From Proteiniclasticum sediminis (GTDB lineage: Bacteria; Bacillota; Clostridia; Clostridiales; Clostridiaceae), in contig NZ_JAGSCS010000010.1 of the NCBI RefSeq assembly GCF_018128025.1, positions 32,658 to 96,657 of the forward strand: a stretch of DNA of 64,000 bases. Reading direction: 5' to 3'. Shown piece by piece: positions 43,282 to 52,442 of this stretch. Both the position numbers and the translations under genes were made by a program. The notes under the pieces are model-generated. The model was not told where the DNA came from. It made no database searches and was given only the letters and a program-made list of their open reading frames with translations. How positions within the stretch are numbered: the stretch's first letter is position 1; each line of letters starts with the position of its first letter.

Positions 43282-44388
43282 TCAGTCCTGTAGCCAATGA
43301 ACCTTTTTCCAGGTCAAGGTGGGATTTCCGATCTCAGTTTTGTCCAAATAATCCGTTGGTCGGGTATCCTGTCCGAAAGTGAAGTAGAAGACCCGCTGGG
43401 CTGAAGCTAGCGCATACGACAGTTCTTTCCCTTCTTTGGTGCTGTCCCAGGGCGCAAACGAAAGAAGTTTTCCCGTATGATCATAAATCCGAAGACCCCG
43501 CATTTCCGCCGGCACTTGAAACGCCTGATCAAGGTATTGGTTGCTGTTCAGGAGATAGATATACTGATCATCGTAAAGTGCCCCGCCCACTTCCACCGTC
43601 TTGTCCGCTTCTCGAATCAGGATCTTTTCTCCCTGATCCCCAGAACGGTAGAACCCCGTCATGTCAAACCAGAACGCCGTTCCTTGCTGATCCACATAGA
43701 CATCGGCAAGAAAATCCAATTTTTCCGCCAAATCCTTGACGATAATCTTCTTGTGCTTTGTCTCATAGTTCAGGGATACCAGATCCAATCTGCCCATTTC
43801 ATTGACTTGGAAAAAGAGCGCCTCTTCTTCCAAAAGTCTAAACAGCATCAGTTCCTCTGTGCTAAGAAGTTCCAGCTCATCCCTTGTATTCAGTTTCGTG
43901 CCATAGACCTTCTGCACCATTCCCTCCACTGTGGTTTCCTGAAGCACCATCACCAGATGATTCTGATAGATGGCATAGTTGGAAGTCACCGCCTCATCTT
44001 CCTGCAGATCCGTCAGGACTTTGACTTCCTCCCGATTCGTTCCCGTAAGGGATTCCCGGTAGAGGATGCGTTTTTGTCCTTTTTCCACCACATAATAGAG
44101 ATGGTTACCCGATGCATAGGCATTGTAAGGCATATACGCCGAGCAGCTCTCGTCCCCATGGCGACAGGCAGGATCCGCGCATAGAATACTCAGCTCCCCG
44201 CTGTCTTGAAAGACATAAAGAAGGTTATTTGCATTGGCATAGGATCCTTCTTCCGACCATGTAAACACACCTCCAGAGCGGACAAACCGATTATAGTCCG
44301 ACGCGTTCTCCTCTTTCGGTACAACCGTACGGGAGCATGCCGTAAAAAGTCCCATAACGAGAATGATCCCCATGATTTTCCTTCGCAT
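43282..44388 (-). CDS. Lipoprotein of the ABC operon, probable beta-propeller
   Basis: A 368-residue lipoprotein: signal peptide RRKIMGIILVMGLFTAC with lipobox FTAC (Cys19). Residues 60-90 hold CADPACRHGDESCSAY, a Cys-rich pattern (CxxPxCxHxxxxCxAY) common in clostridial surface propeller proteins, followed by repeated blade-like strands (NHLYYVVEKGQKRILYRE, YDDQYIYLLNSNQYL). Start at 44388 has AAAGGAGG 7 nt upstream. First gene of the operon with the duplicated permease and ATPase; it may be the external receptor or a modulator. No exact function known to me. Confidence 0.75.
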   Translation of the reverse strand: MRRKIMGIILVMGLFTACSRTVVPKEENASDYNRFVRSGGVFTWSEEGSYANANNLLYVFQDSGELSILCADPACRHGDESCSAYMPYNAYASGNHLYYVVEKGQKRILYRESLTGTNREEVKVLTDLQEDEAVTSNYAIYQNHLVMVLQETTVEGMVQKVYGTKLNTRDELELLSTEELMLFRLLEEEALFFQVNEMGRLDLVSLNYETKHKKIIVKDLAEKLDFLADVYVDQQGTAFWFDMTGFYRSGDQGEKILIREADKTVEVGGALYDDQYIYLLNSNQYLDQAFQVPAEMRGLRIYDHTGKLLSFAPWDSTKEGKELSYALASAQRVFYFTFGQDTRPTDYLDKTEIGNPTLTWKKVHWLQD

Positions 44389-44705
44389 ATATCCTCCTTT
44401 TCCATGGCTTAAGCCACTTCCTCGATGAGCCTGCAATTTGCTCCTGGCAAATATTTTTATACAATATGATTGCTATAATTTATCCTATCATAAATCTCTC
44501 AGAATATTCAACTTTTTTTGTTTTTGACGAATATTTTATAGCTCATCAACCCTTGTTCACTTCACTTCAACCTCTCTTCACTCTCGGGATATGGATGATC
44601 TATTATTACCCCTTCTCCCATCGCATTTTCTTCACCCGGGAAATAACTGCTGGTTCTAAGGATTCCTCCTGGTCCCCTCCTCCCTATTCCTCAGTTTCGT
44701 ATCCC

Positions 44706-44734
44706 TTGTCATCCCAAAGCTTTTGTTATATACT
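44706..44734 (+). promoter_or_regulatory. Promoter of the T-box-asnS transcript
   Basis: TTGTCA (44706-44711) and TATACT (44729-44734), 17 bp apart. The rest of the gap 44389-44705 is AT-rich with no gene seen. Confidence 0.85.
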
Positions 44735-44744
44735 AGAGAAAGCC

Positions 44745-44990
44745 AGAAAATGAATACCACACATGCCGTGACGGGAAGAGTACCTGAAATCCCCCTTCAT
44801 CCAGCGAGCTGATGACAGTGCAAGATCAGCAGAAGGCTTTCAGCGAAGAACGCCCCAGAGCATCCCCTTTGAACTCGAGTAGGAGGGGACGGACCTGACC
44901 GTTACAGGAAAAGTGACAGGGATTATTCCCTGTAAATTGGGTGGTACCGCGAGATTCTCGTCCCTTTACCGGGATGGGGCTCTTTTTTTA
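44745..44990 (+). promoter_or_regulatory. T-box riboswitch, asparagine specific
   Basis: The leader has Stem I elements (GGAAGAGTACC; AGCGAGCTGATGACAGTGCA), a specifier AAC (Asn) at 44872-44874, the T-box GGGTGGTACCGCG (44939-44951) with TGGT that can pair with an A73-CCA end, and a terminator stem with a T-run at 44981-44988. Uncharged tRNA-Asn would promote read-through into asnS. Confidence 0.93.
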
Positions 44991-45029
44991 TACCCCAAAA
45001 CAAAAAATACATGGATAAAGGAGAAGAAC

Positions 45030-46415
45030 ATGGCTAGAGTAAAAGAACTGTACCGCAATGCCCAGGCTTTGGACGGCCAGAGTGTTGAACTCAGCGGCTG
45101 GATCCGCACCACCAGAGTGTCCAAGTCTTTTGGATTCATCGAACTCAACGACGGAGGCTTCTTTAAAAATGCCCAGATCGTATTTGACGATTCCCTGGAA
45201 AACTTCCAGGAAGTGTCCAAATACCAGATCGCCACGGCCCTCACGGTCCGGGGGACTCTGGTCTATACCCCCGAAGCCAAACAGCCCTTTGAGGTGAAGG
45301 CCAAGGAAATCCTTCTGGAAGGAGCGTCCTCCTCGGACTTCCCCCTGCAGAAAAAACGTCACACCTTTGAATACCTGCGAACCATCGCTCACCTGCGTCC
45401 CCGGGGAAACACCTATTCCGCTGTTTTCCGCGTCCGCAGCCTGGCTGCCTTTGCCATCCACAAGTTCTTCCAGGAGAGGGGCTTTGTCTACGTGCATACC
45501 CCCATCATCACCGGCAGTGATGCCGAGGGTGCCGGAGAAATGTTCCGGGTCACCACCCTGGATCCCGTGAACCCGCCTTTAACCGAAACCGGAGCAGTGG
45601 ACTATGCCGAAGACTTCTTCGGAAAAGAAAGCAACCTGACGGTTTCCGGCCAGCTCAACGCCGAAGCCTACGCCCTGGCATTCCGTGATGTGTACACCTT
45701 TGGCCCCACTTTCCGGGCAGAGAACTCCAACACCGCCCGCCATGCAGCAGAATTCTGGATGATCGAGCCAGAGATAGCCTTTGCGGATCTTCAGGACGAC
45801 ATGAAGCTGGCAGAAGACATGCTAAAGTATGTCATTGCCTATATTCTGGAGCAAGCGCCGGAAGAGATGGAATTCTTCAACCAGTTCATCGACAAGACCC
45901 TCTTGGAGCGGCTTCAGTTCATCGTGGACTCCGACTTCAAACAGGTCACCTACACCGAAGCCGTGGAGCTTTTGCAAAAATCCGGCAAGGAGTTTGATTA
46001 CCCCGTCACCTGGGGTGCCGATCTGCAGACTGAGCATGAGCGCTACCTCACGGAAGTCATCTTCCAGCGGCCCATTTTCGTCACCGACTATCCCAAGGAG
46101 ATTAAGGCGTTCTACATGCGGCTCAACGATGACGGAAAAACCGTCGCTGCTATGGACTGCCTGGTTCCCGGCGTGGGCGAAATCATCGGCGGATCCCAGC
46201 GTGAGGAGCGTATGGACGTTCTTCTTCAGCGCATGGCCGATCTGGGCCTCCATGAGAAAGACTACTGGTGGTATCTGGAACTTCGCAAGTTCGGCGGCAC
46301 CAAGCATGCGGGATTCGGATTGGGCTTCGAGCGCCTGATCATGTACATCACCGGCATGACCAACATCCGGGATGTCATCCCCTTCCCCCGCACCACCCAC
46401 AACGCAGAATTTTAA
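45030..46415 (+). CDS. asnS: Asparaginyl-tRNA synthetase
   Basis: A 461-residue class II synthetase: N-terminal OB anticodon-binding domain ([20 protein letters not shown]), motif 2 [20 protein letters not shown], and motif 3 [16 protein letters not shown] with [10 protein letters not shown]. The EFWMIEPE segment and the AAC specifier of the leader identify Asn rather than Asp. It charges tRNA-Asn directly. Start at 45030 with AAAGGAG upstream; an in-frame stretch before it lies in the T-box. Confidence 0.97.
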   Translation: MARVKELYRNAQALDGQSVELSGWIRTTRVSKSFGFIELNDGGFFKNAQIVFDDSLENFQEVSKYQIATALTVRGTLVYTPEAKQPFEVKAKEILLEGASSSDFPLQKKRHTFEYLRTIAHLRPRGNTYSAVFRVRSLAAFAIHKFFQERGFVYVHTPIITGSDAEGAGEMFRVTTLDPVNPPLTETGAVDYAEDFFGKESNLTVSGQLNAEAYALAFRDVYTFGPTFRAENSNTARHAAEFWMIEPEIAFADLQDDMKLAEDMLKYVIAYILEQAPEEMEFFNQFIDKTLLERLQFIVDSDFKQVTYTEAVELLQKSGKEFDYPVTWGADLQTEHERYLTEVIFQRPIFVTDYPKEIKAFYMRLNDDGKTVAAMDCLVPGVGEIIGGSQREERMDVLLQRMADLGLHEKDYWWYLELRKFGGTKHAGFGLGFERLIMYITGMTNIRDVIPFPRTTHNAEF

Positions 46416-46420
46416 CCCCA

Positions 46421-46447
46421 GAGGAGAGCTTCGGCTCTCCTTTTTTT
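46421..46447 (+). terminator. Terminator of asnS
   Basis: GGAGAGC-TTCG-GCTCTCC hairpin followed by seven T. Confidence 0.95.
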
Positions 46448-46478
46448 GTGTGGGTTCTAAACTTTTTGTAAAGGTTTT

Positions 46479-46507
46479 CGAATATTCGCACAGATCAGTG
46501 GTAAAAT
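46479..46507 (+). promoter_or_regulatory. Palindrome and -10 box upstream of the stress-protein gene
   Basis: CGAATATTCG (46479-46488) is a perfect palindrome at the place of the -35 box; TAAAAT (46502-46507) is a fair -10. The palindrome may be an operator. Confidence 0.4.
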
Positions 46508-46543
46508 AAAGACAACAACCCATGCCCAGAAGGAGGTCATCTT

Positions 46544-47419
46544 ATGTTCAAAAAATTGCTGATTGTCAACGAGCAGACTCCCTATGATGATTTGGTCATG
46601 AAATTTGCCTCCACCCTCAAGGTCTTCGGGGCGGAGGAAGCCATCCTCGCCAAGAAAAACCCCTTGAAAGTCTCCGCACCCCTGACGGAAAGCGAAGAGC
46701 TGGAACGCACCCGGGAGGAGCTGGAACACAGTGGCATCCACACCCGTGAACTGGCCCTGGACCAGCTGCCCATCGAAGAGATCAACCGTCTGGTCAGCGC
46801 CGACGAACTCTTTGAATCCCTCATCGTCATCGGGGCCAAAGTCTCCAGCATGGGCAAACGGATTTTTGATTCCGAATTCGCCTACGAGCTCATCCAAATG
46901 CCCAGCAAGCCGATTCTGGTGGTGCGAATCCACGAGAATCCGGACGGCAGCCACTTGACCCTTCCCCCGGCAGGTCTATCCCTGGACAGCCACGTGCTTT
47001 TCCCCACGGACTTTTCCGAAAACGCCCATCACGCTTTTCTCTATCTGGAGAAAATGGTGGAAAGCGGACTGAAACACGTGACCCTCATGCATGTCCAGGA
47101 CATCGCCAAAATCAGCCCCTATCTGGACTACCGGATCATCGAGTTTAATCAGATCGACCGGGACCGCCTGGAGGGCCTGAAGAAGCGCCTGGAAGAAAAG
47201 GGCCCGGTGCAGGTGGATGTGGTCCTGGACGTGGGACGCCCCTTCCGGGAAATCATGTACACCATTGAGAAAACCCACGTGGATCTGGTTCTTTTGGGAA
47301 GACAGGGCAAAGGTTTCCTCAAGGACATCTTCATCGGCAGCACCAGCAACAATCTTACCCGCCGAGCTCCCGCCTCCGTGCTGCTCATCCCTAGGGCGGA
47401 GCGCCAGAAAACCGAGTAA
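46544..47419 (+). CDS. Tandem universal stress protein (two UspA domains)
   Basis: A 291-residue protein. Residues 1-130 form a first Usp-like domain (KKLLIVNEQTPYDDLVMKFA) without the ATP motif; residues 148-288 form a second with the full ATP-binding pattern G-x2-G-x9-G-S/T (LGRQGKGFLKDIFIGSTSNN) and HVLFPTDFSENAHHAF. Usp proteins protect during starvation and redox stress, partly by ATP binding. AGGAGG lies 7 nt upstream. Monocistronic, between two terminators. Confidence 0.9.
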   Translation: MFKKLLIVNEQTPYDDLVMKFASTLKVFGAEEAILAKKNPLKVSAPLTESEELERTREELEHSGIHTRELALDQLPIEEINRLVSADELFESLIVIGAKVSSMGKRIFDSEFAYELIQMPSKPILVVRIHENPDGSHLTLPPAGLSLDSHVLFPTDFSENAHHAFLYLEKMVESGLKHVTLMHVQDIAKISPYLDYRIIEFNQIDRDRLEGLKKRLEEKGPVQVDVVLDVGRPFREIMYTIEKTHVDLVLLGRQGKGFLKDIFIGSTSNNLTRRAPASVLLIPRAERQKTE

Positions 47420-47441
47420 CCCATAACCCCTTGGACATGAA

Positions 47442-47496
47442 AAGCCCGGACGTGGCCGATTCCTGTATAAACAGAAATCGGCACGCGTCCGGGCTT
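47442..47496. terminator. Terminator between the stress-protein gene and the peptidase operon
   Basis: Long stem: AAGCCCGGACG (47442-47452) with CGTCCGGGCTT (47486-47496), plus an inner GCCGATT/AATCGGC stem. No long T-run; probably serves both converging genes. Confidence 0.75.
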
Positions 47497-47507
47497 ATGT
47501 TTTCGGC

Positions 47508-48587
47508 TTAGAGAATTCGAAGTTCTTTGGATACCTGGTTCAGCACCTCCGCCCCAGTGGCGGTCACCACCACCAGGTCCTCGATGCGGACACCCAGCTT
47601 TCCCTCCAGGTAGATGCCCGGTTCCACGGAAAAAATCATCCCGGGCACCAGCGGATTTGTATTGGCGGAGGACACATCCCCGGGTTCATGGACCTCGATG
47701 CCGATGGAATGGCCCGTGCGATGAGTAAAGAAGGGGCCATATCCTTTTGCTGCGATGAGATCCCGGGCTGCCGCATCCACTTCGGCAAAGGTCACGCCCG
47801 GTTTGATTCGGGCAATGGCCGCTTCATTGGCGGCACGGACCGTCTCGTAGACTTCCCGGTCTTCCTCCGACGCATGGCCGAAGAAAACAGTCCGGGTCAT
47901 ATCTGAACAGTAATGGTTCTTCCGGCAGCCGATATCAAGAATCACCGCATCCCCCGGGTTTAGGAGCCGAAGGCCGTTGGTGTGATGGGGATCTGCCCCA
48001 TTTTTCCCAAAGGCGATGATGGGGGTGAAGGAAAATCCGTCGGCACCCAGATTAGCGTAAATCTTGGCCAGCCGCTCCTCCACATCCTTTTCCGTCAGGT
48101 TCTCCTCCAGGACCTCCATGAGCTTTCCCATGGCGTCATCGTTGATGCGGGAAACCTCCCGCATGAGCTCCACCTCTTCCGGTTCTTTCACGGCCCGAAG
48201 TCCATCGAGCAAAAGGGAAGAGTTCATCACCTGGGTGGATCCCCAGCGTTCCATGAGGCCCAGGAGAAATCCTGAAGGCCAGTTCTTGTCGATGCCCAGG
48301 GTTTTCCCCGGCAGGAGTTCCTGACAAAGGATCCCCAAAGCATCGGAAGTGTCCTTCAGCCAGACCAGCTCCACTCCCTCCAGGGGCTTCTGGGGGAAGA
48401 GTTCGTTGATCAGGAGCTTCGGTGTACCCTCCAGAGGAACATAGAGCACCAGAAGCCGCTCGCCACTCTCAATCCATCGGCCGGTCAGATAGTAAATCGA
48501 AGGCGTATCCGTGACCAAAAGCTGCTCCAGCTGCACTTCCCGCATCCGCATTTTCATTTTTTCCCAGCGTGCCTGATTCATTTCCAT
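47508..48587 (-). CDS. M24 family aminopeptidase (Xaa-Pro peptidase)
   Basis: A 359-residue metallopeptidase: creatinase N-like domain (1-125; LLVTDTPSIYYLTGRWIESG) and pita-bread domain with metal ligands in VILDIGCRKNHYCSDMTRT (two Asp), RTGHSIGIEVHEPGD (His), VEPGIYLEGKLGVRIED (two Glu). It removes N-terminal residues before Pro. Two starts are possible, ATG 48587 or 48581, both after AGGAGG. It follows pepA by 23 nt; the two form a peptide-use operon. Confidence 0.92.
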   Translation of the reverse strand: MEMNQARWEKMKMRMREVQLEQLLVTDTPSIYYLTGRWIESGERLLVLYVPLEGTPKLLINELFPQKPLEGVELVWLKDTSDALGILCQELLPGKTLGIDKNWPSGFLLGLMERWGSTQVMNSSLLLDGLRAVKEPEEVELMREVSRINDDAMGKLMEVLEENLTEKDVEERLAKIYANLGADGFSFTPIIAFGKNGADPHHTNGLRLLNPGDAVILDIGCRKNHYCSDMTRTVFFGHASEEDREVYETVRAANEAAIARIKPGVTFAEVDAAARDLIAAKGYGPFFTHRTGHSIGIEVHEPGDVSSANTNPLVPGMIFSVEPGIYLEGKLGVRIEDLVVVTATGAEVLNQVSKELRIL

Positions 48588-48610
48588 CTTCCCTCCTGAT
48601 TTAGGGGGTC

Positions 48611-50059
48611 TTAGCAGCACTTCTTGCCGCTGTCACCCTTGACATAATAATATAGTGTTTTCACCGGAACGCCGGTGGCACCCTTGGGCAGATAGCCCTT
48701 GGGGGATTCGATGTCGGAGGTCCCAGCCACATCCAGGTGTACCCAGGGCGTTTCTCCCACGAAGGCTTCGATGAAGGCTGCTGCCGTGCTGGCTCCGCCC
48801 CATCGTCCGCCGGTGTTCTTCAGATCCCCCCGGTCTCCCTTGATCAGGTCGTGGTGTCCTTCTTCTACGGGAAGCTGCCACAGGGGCTCTCCCGCAGTCT
48901 TGGCTGCCGCCTTCACCTCGTTAAGAAGCGCTTCATTGTTGGTAAAGGCTCCGGTATGAAGAGAACCCAGGGCCACAACGCAGGCCCCCGTAAGGGTCGC
49001 CACATCGATGACTGAGGCCACGTTTTCCTTGGTGATGATGTAGTGCACGGCATCGGCCAGGGTCAAACGGCCCTCGGCGTCGGTGCTGTGGATCTCGATG
49101 GTCTTCCCGGCCATGGAGCCCACAATGTCTCCCGGAACGTAGGCATCCCCGGAAATCACATTATCCGTGGCTAAAATAACTGCGGTGACATTCTTTTCCA
49201 GTTGGTTCAGGGCAATGGCTTTCATGGCGCCGATGACGGATCCTGCACCACCCATATCGCCGTTCATGGTGACCATGGAGGGACCTGGCTTAATGGAATA
49301 TCCGCCGGTGTCAAAGGTGACCCCTTTGCCCACCAGACCCAGCACTGGTTCTTCGGAAGAGGCCCCGCGATAACGCATGACAATGCCCTGGGGTTCATTG
49401 GAGGAACCCTTGGCCACGGCCAGGAAGGCCTTCATCCCCATGGCCTCGGCATCCTGACGGGAGTACACCGTCACCTCGATGCCCAGGGGCTCCAGCTCCG
49501 CTTTTGCCGCTTCGGCCAATGCCTTGGGCGTAAGAACGATGGCCGGCTCATTGATGAGATTGCGGGTGGTAAACACCCCGGCCATGAGATGGTCCAGTTC
49601 CTGAAGACCGGGAAGCACTTTTTCTTCCTTGCCCTCCAGCAGCTGGAAGGAAACCTCTTCCAGGGTGAAGGGGGTCTTCTTGCTCAGGTACTTGTCGAAA
49701 CGGTATTCCGCATGATAGAGCCCTTCCCCGAAGGCCTTGGTGCTCTTTCGGTAGCAAAGGCCCTGGAGCTTCGTCAGCTTCACGGAAGCCTTCTTTACCT
49801 TCAGCCGGGAGAGTTCCCGGGCGCCCTTAAAGGCGGCCAGCTTCAGTTCTTCCTCGGTGACCTTCTCTTCTTCGCCCAAGCCCAGGAAGACGAGAACCTT
49901 TCCCGTGTCCAGGCTCAGATGGCTGTAGAGCTCTCCTTTTTCCCCTTTGAAAAGTTCTCGCTCATTGAGCTCCTGGAGAAGCTCGGGATAATCGGAATCC
50001 TTGCCTTTCAGCACAGGAACCAGAACGGCATCATAGGACTGGTTAATGGTTATTTTCAT
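48611..50059 (-). CDS. pepA: Leucyl aminopeptidase (M17 family)
   Basis: A 482-residue cytosolic peptidase: GLVGKGVTFDTGGYSIKPG (metal and catalytic Lys), GDMGGAGSVIGAMKAI, and the signature STDAEGRLTLADAVHYI. It cleaves N-terminal residues from peptides as a hexamer with two metal ions. The start at 50059 (protein begins KITINQSYDAVLVPV) fits the family, but no ribosome site lies close; a GAGGTG 33-38 nt upstream is separated by a hairpin. A GTG at 50098 is the alternative. The protein ends in two Cys (GKKCC), unusual and perhaps metal- or redox-linked. Confidence 0.93.
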   Translation of the reverse strand: MKITINQSYDAVLVPVLKGKDSDYPELLQELNERELFKGEKGELYSHLSLDTGKVLVFLGLGEEEKVTEEELKLAAFKGARELSRLKVKKASVKLTKLQGLCYRKSTKAFGEGLYHAEYRFDKYLSKKTPFTLEEVSFQLLEGKEEKVLPGLQELDHLMAGVFTTRNLINEPAIVLTPKALAEAAKAELEPLGIEVTVYSRQDAEAMGMKAFLAVAKGSSNEPQGIVMRYRGASSEEPVLGLVGKGVTFDTGGYSIKPGPSMVTMNGDMGGAGSVIGAMKAIALNQLEKNVTAVILATDNVISGDAYVPGDIVGSMAGKTIEIHSTDAEGRLTLADAVHYIITKENVASVIDVATLTGACVVALGSLHTGAFTNNEALLNEVKAAAKTAGEPLWQLPVEEGHHDLIKGDRGDLKNTGGRWGGASTAAAFIEAFVGETPWVHLDVAGTSDIESPKGYLPKGATGVPVKTLYYYVKGDSGKKCC

Positions 50060-50250
50060 AAACGTCGGGCAGGGAACGGATCCTCTGCCCTTGTTCACCT
50101 CGCTTTCACAAATTCTACCTTCTATTTTACTATAACCCGGCGGACAAGGGCTATTAATTTTCTGATTTCTATGTTGCTGAGCCCAGATCTGTATTCCTCC
50201 TCTGTTGAAAAAACCCGATCCGGCCGAGCCCCTTTCCCCCTTGCCCTTTA

Positions 50251-50279
50251 TTGTAACCGCTTTAGTCCGGTGGTATACT
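50251..50279 (+). promoter_or_regulatory. Promoter of the degV gene
   Basis: TTGTAA (50251-50256) and TATACT (50274-50279), 17 bp apart, 29 nt before the start. Confidence 0.85.
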
Positions 50280-50307
50280 TTAGAAAAGCAACCCTTTGGA
50301 GGAAACT

Positions 50308-51159
50308 ATGGAAAAAATTGCAATATTCACCGACAGCGCCTGTGATCTTTCCGATGGCGATCTGGCCGAGTACGGGATCCGCTACCTGCCCCTGCGCATT
50401 ATCTACAGGAATCAGGAGTACCGGGATCGGGTGGAAATCAGTCCTGATGCGGTGTATGACAACCTGGAAAATGAAGTGCCCAAGACCAGCCTGCCCTCGG
50501 GAGACGACATCAGCCGACTCTTTGAAGAGCTCATCGCCGAAGGCTATACCCATGCCATCGGTGTCCTGATCTCCAGCGGCCTCTCTGGCACGGCAAACTC
50601 CGTGAAGCTCATGGCCCAGGAGCATCCCCAGCTCACCACCTACATCCATGACACGAAGAACCTTTCCTTAGCTGAAGGCATCCAGGCGGTGGAAGCGGCC
50701 AAGATGGTGAAGGCCGGCAAATCCTTTGCTGAAATCCTGGAAGCCCTGCCCACGTTCCATGAGTCCGTGGATACCTACTACTGCGTCGCCACCCTGGATT
50801 ATCTCATCAAGGGCGGACGAATCGGCAAAGTGTCCGGAACCATTGGTCAGCTCCTCAACATCAAGCCCATCATCTCCGTGGATAAGGATGGGGTCTACTA
50901 TACCGTGGATAAAGCCCGAGGAACGAATCAGGCCTATGCCAAGCTCGTGTCCATTCTTAAGGAAAACCTGGAGAAAACCCGCTGCAAAGTGTGGGTCATG
51001 CACGGAGGCGCGCTGAAGGAAGCCCAGGACATGGTGGAGCGGATCAAGAACCTCCCCAATATCCTGTCCCTGGAGTTTGCCCAGATCAGCCCGGCTTTGG
51101 GCGTCCATACGGGAAAAGGCCTTCTAGGGATCTGCATCCAAAGAGTTCTGGGAAATTAG
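50308..51159 (+). CDS. DegV family fatty-acid-binding protein
   Basis: A 283-residue protein: IAIFTDSACDLSDGDLAEYG, KTSLPSGDDISRLFEEL, SSGLSGTANSVKL, and the C-terminal domain GGRIGKVSGTIGQLLNIKPI. DegV/FakB proteins bind a fatty acid and present it to the kinase FakA; no fakA is nearby. GGAGG lies 5 nt before ATG 50308 (a TTG at 50296 is in frame but covers that site). Upstream of, but not cotranscribed with, the TPP-controlled thiT gene. Confidence 0.93.
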   Translation: MEKIAIFTDSACDLSDGDLAEYGIRYLPLRIIYRNQEYRDRVEISPDAVYDNLENEVPKTSLPSGDDISRLFEELIAEGYTHAIGVLISSGLSGTANSVKLMAQEHPQLTTYIHDTKNLSLAEGIQAVEAAKMVKAGKSFAEILEALPTFHESVDTYYCVATLDYLIKGGRIGKVSGTIGQLLNIKPIISVDKDGVYYTVDKARGTNQAYAKLVSILKENLEKTRCKVWVMHGGALKEAQDMVERIKNLPNILSLEFAQISPALGVHTGKGLLGICIQRVLGN

Positions 51160-51168
51160 TCCATTGCC

Positions 51169-51197
51169 TTGACGGCAGAAGACATATCCCATAGAAT
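51169..51197 (+). promoter_or_regulatory. Promoter of the TPP riboswitch-thiT transcript
   Basis: TTGACG (51169-51174) and TAGAAT (51192-51197), 17 bp apart, directly upstream of the riboswitch. Confidence 0.85.
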
Positions 51198-51204
51198 AAA
51201 GTTA

Positions 51205-51290
51205 TGGCTAGGGGTGCTGCAAAGCTGAGAGATGAAAATCAACCCTGTAACCTGATCTGGTTAGGACCAGCGTAGGGAAGCGGATAAACA
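51205..51290 (+). promoter_or_regulatory. TPP riboswitch (THI element)
   Basis: All conserved parts are present: AGGGGTGC, GCTGAGAGATG, AACCCTGTAACCTGATCTGG, TTAGGACCAGCGTAGGGAAG. It senses thiamine pyrophosphate and, through the terminator just downstream, switches off thiT. Confidence 0.97.
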
Positions 51291-51301
51291 ACAAGAAGTT
51301 T

Positions 51302-51332
51302 ACTGCCTTACCTTTGGTTAGGCAGTTTTTTT
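51302..51332 (+). terminator. Riboswitch-controlled terminator before thiT
   Basis: Perfect 11-bp stem (51302-51312 with 51316-51326), loop TTT, then a run of seven T. Confidence 0.92.
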
Positions 51333-51364
51333 GTTCCTAGCCTCTAGTAAAAGGAGGAATTACC

Positions 51365-52018
51365 ATGCTCAATCTCATGTCCAGTTCCAAGGAAGCCCTT
51401 ACTGCCCTCATGGCCCAGCCGGCCGCTCTAGGGGCCCTCATTGCCGTCTTTGCCCTCATCGTCTTCATTCTGGTCACCCGGAAGATCCGACTCACCCCTC
51501 TTCTCATGGCCCAAATTGCCATCAGTGTGGCCATCTGCGCCGTACTGAACTCTTTGCCCCTGTTCCACATGCCCCAGGGGGGAAGTGTCACCTTGGCCTC
51601 TACCCTCCCCATCATCCTCATGGCCTATGCCCATGGGCCAGAAGTGGGTATGCTCACGGGATTTCTCTTTGGGGTGGTCAACCTCTTCATGGGGCCCTAC
51701 ATCGTCCACCCTCTGCAGACGCTTTTGGATTACCCTCTGCCCTTCATGCTGGTGGGGACTGCTGGTTACTTCAAGAACCGCTTCGTCGGTTCCATCGCCG
51801 GGCAGCTGCTTCGGCTGATCATGCACGTGCTCTCCGGAGTAATCTTCTTTGCCGCCTACGCTCCGGAAGGCCAGCAGGAAGGCCTGGGCCTTTGGATTTA
51901 CTCCCTGGGCTACAATGGATCCTTTGTAGCCATGGAACTGGTCATCCTTCTCGCCATCCTGCTAGTACTTCCCTGGGAGCGTTTCCTTAAAATCCTTCAG
52001 GGTAGTCAAAAACGCTAA
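51365..52018 (+). CDS. thiT: Thiamine ECF transporter substrate-binding subunit ThiT
   Basis: A 217-residue membrane protein with six or seven helices. GGSVTLASTLPIILMAYAHG is the ThiT signature (loop and helix that hold thiamine). Usual ThiT length is about 190; the extra residues form an additional N-terminal hydrophobic stretch (ALGALIAVFALIVFILV). It works with shared EcfT and EcfA subunits, which are not in the window. AAAAGGAGG precedes the ATG. The TPP riboswitch confirms the substrate class. Confidence 0.95.
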   Translation: MLNLMSSSKEALTALMAQPAALGALIAVFALIVFILVTRKIRLTPLLMAQIAISVAICAVLNSLPLFHMPQGGSVTLASTLPIILMAYAHGPEVGMLTGFLFGVVNLFMGPYIVHPLQTLLDYPLPFMLVGTAGYFKNRFVGSIAGQLLRLIMHVLSGVIFFAAYAPEGQQEGLGLWIYSLGYNGSFVAMELVILLAILLVLPWERFLKILQGSQKR

Positions 52019-52035
52019 TCATCACTATAAAATGT

Positions 52036-52064
52036 CAAGAGCCGGTTCAGTGAACCGGCTCTTG
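52036..52064. terminator. Bidirectional terminator after thiT
   Basis: Perfect 14-bp stem (52036-52049 with 52051-52064) around a single base. Confidence 0.85.
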
Positions 52065-52067
52065 CAT

Positions 52068-52379
52068 TTATCCTCTCAGGGCTCGAATATTTAAAACAAA
52101 CTCGGCATTGACCAGTTCCATGCCTTTCTTAGTCTCCACCTCAATCCAGTTGTCCTTCACATCGCGGATAACCCCCACAATGGCGTTCCCGAAGGAACCC
52201 GTGGAAATCCTGCAGGAGCTGCCGATGTACTTTTGGATAATTTCATGGTTCATGGGAAACTTCCTCCTTTTTCTGCTGCGCTTCACGGCCACCACGGCAA
52301 CTCTGCGCATTTCCGGCAGAATCACCACAAACAGGATGAACAGAGGCATATAGATGGCAATCCAGGATCCTTGGTTCAT
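52068..52379 (-). CDS. Small membrane protein with DUF6897-like C-terminal domain
   Basis: A 103-residue protein: one transmembrane helix (7-24, IAIYMPLFILFVVILPEM), a very basic linker (KRSRKRRK), then a compact beta-rich domain from residue 43 (NHEIIQKYIGSSCRISTGSF, GVIRDVKDNWIEVETKKGME) like the small clostridial domain of unknown function seen alone as DUF6897. GGAGG lies 4 nt before the ATG. Start Met43 would give the domain alone. Function unknown. Confidence 0.65.
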   Translation of the reverse strand: MNQGSWIAIYMPLFILFVVILPEMRRVAVVAVKRSRKRRKFPMNHEIIQKYIGSSCRISTGSFGNAIVGVIRDVKDNWIEVETKKGMELVNAEFVLNIRALRG

Positions 52380-52442
52380 CTTTCCTCCCCCGAGAAAACC
52401 CTTTAGTTTTTAGGGTTCTCTCCTCTTGCTTTTCCCTGTCGA

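Noticed and set aside
46479-46488. LexA box upstream of the universal stress gene
   Set aside because: The palindrome CGAATATTCG lacks the 4-bp spacer of the Gram-positive GAAC-N4-GTTC LexA site.
49202-50569. Long plus-strand frame opposite pepA running into the degV gene
   Set aside because: It overlaps two confirmed genes in other frames and the degV promoter.
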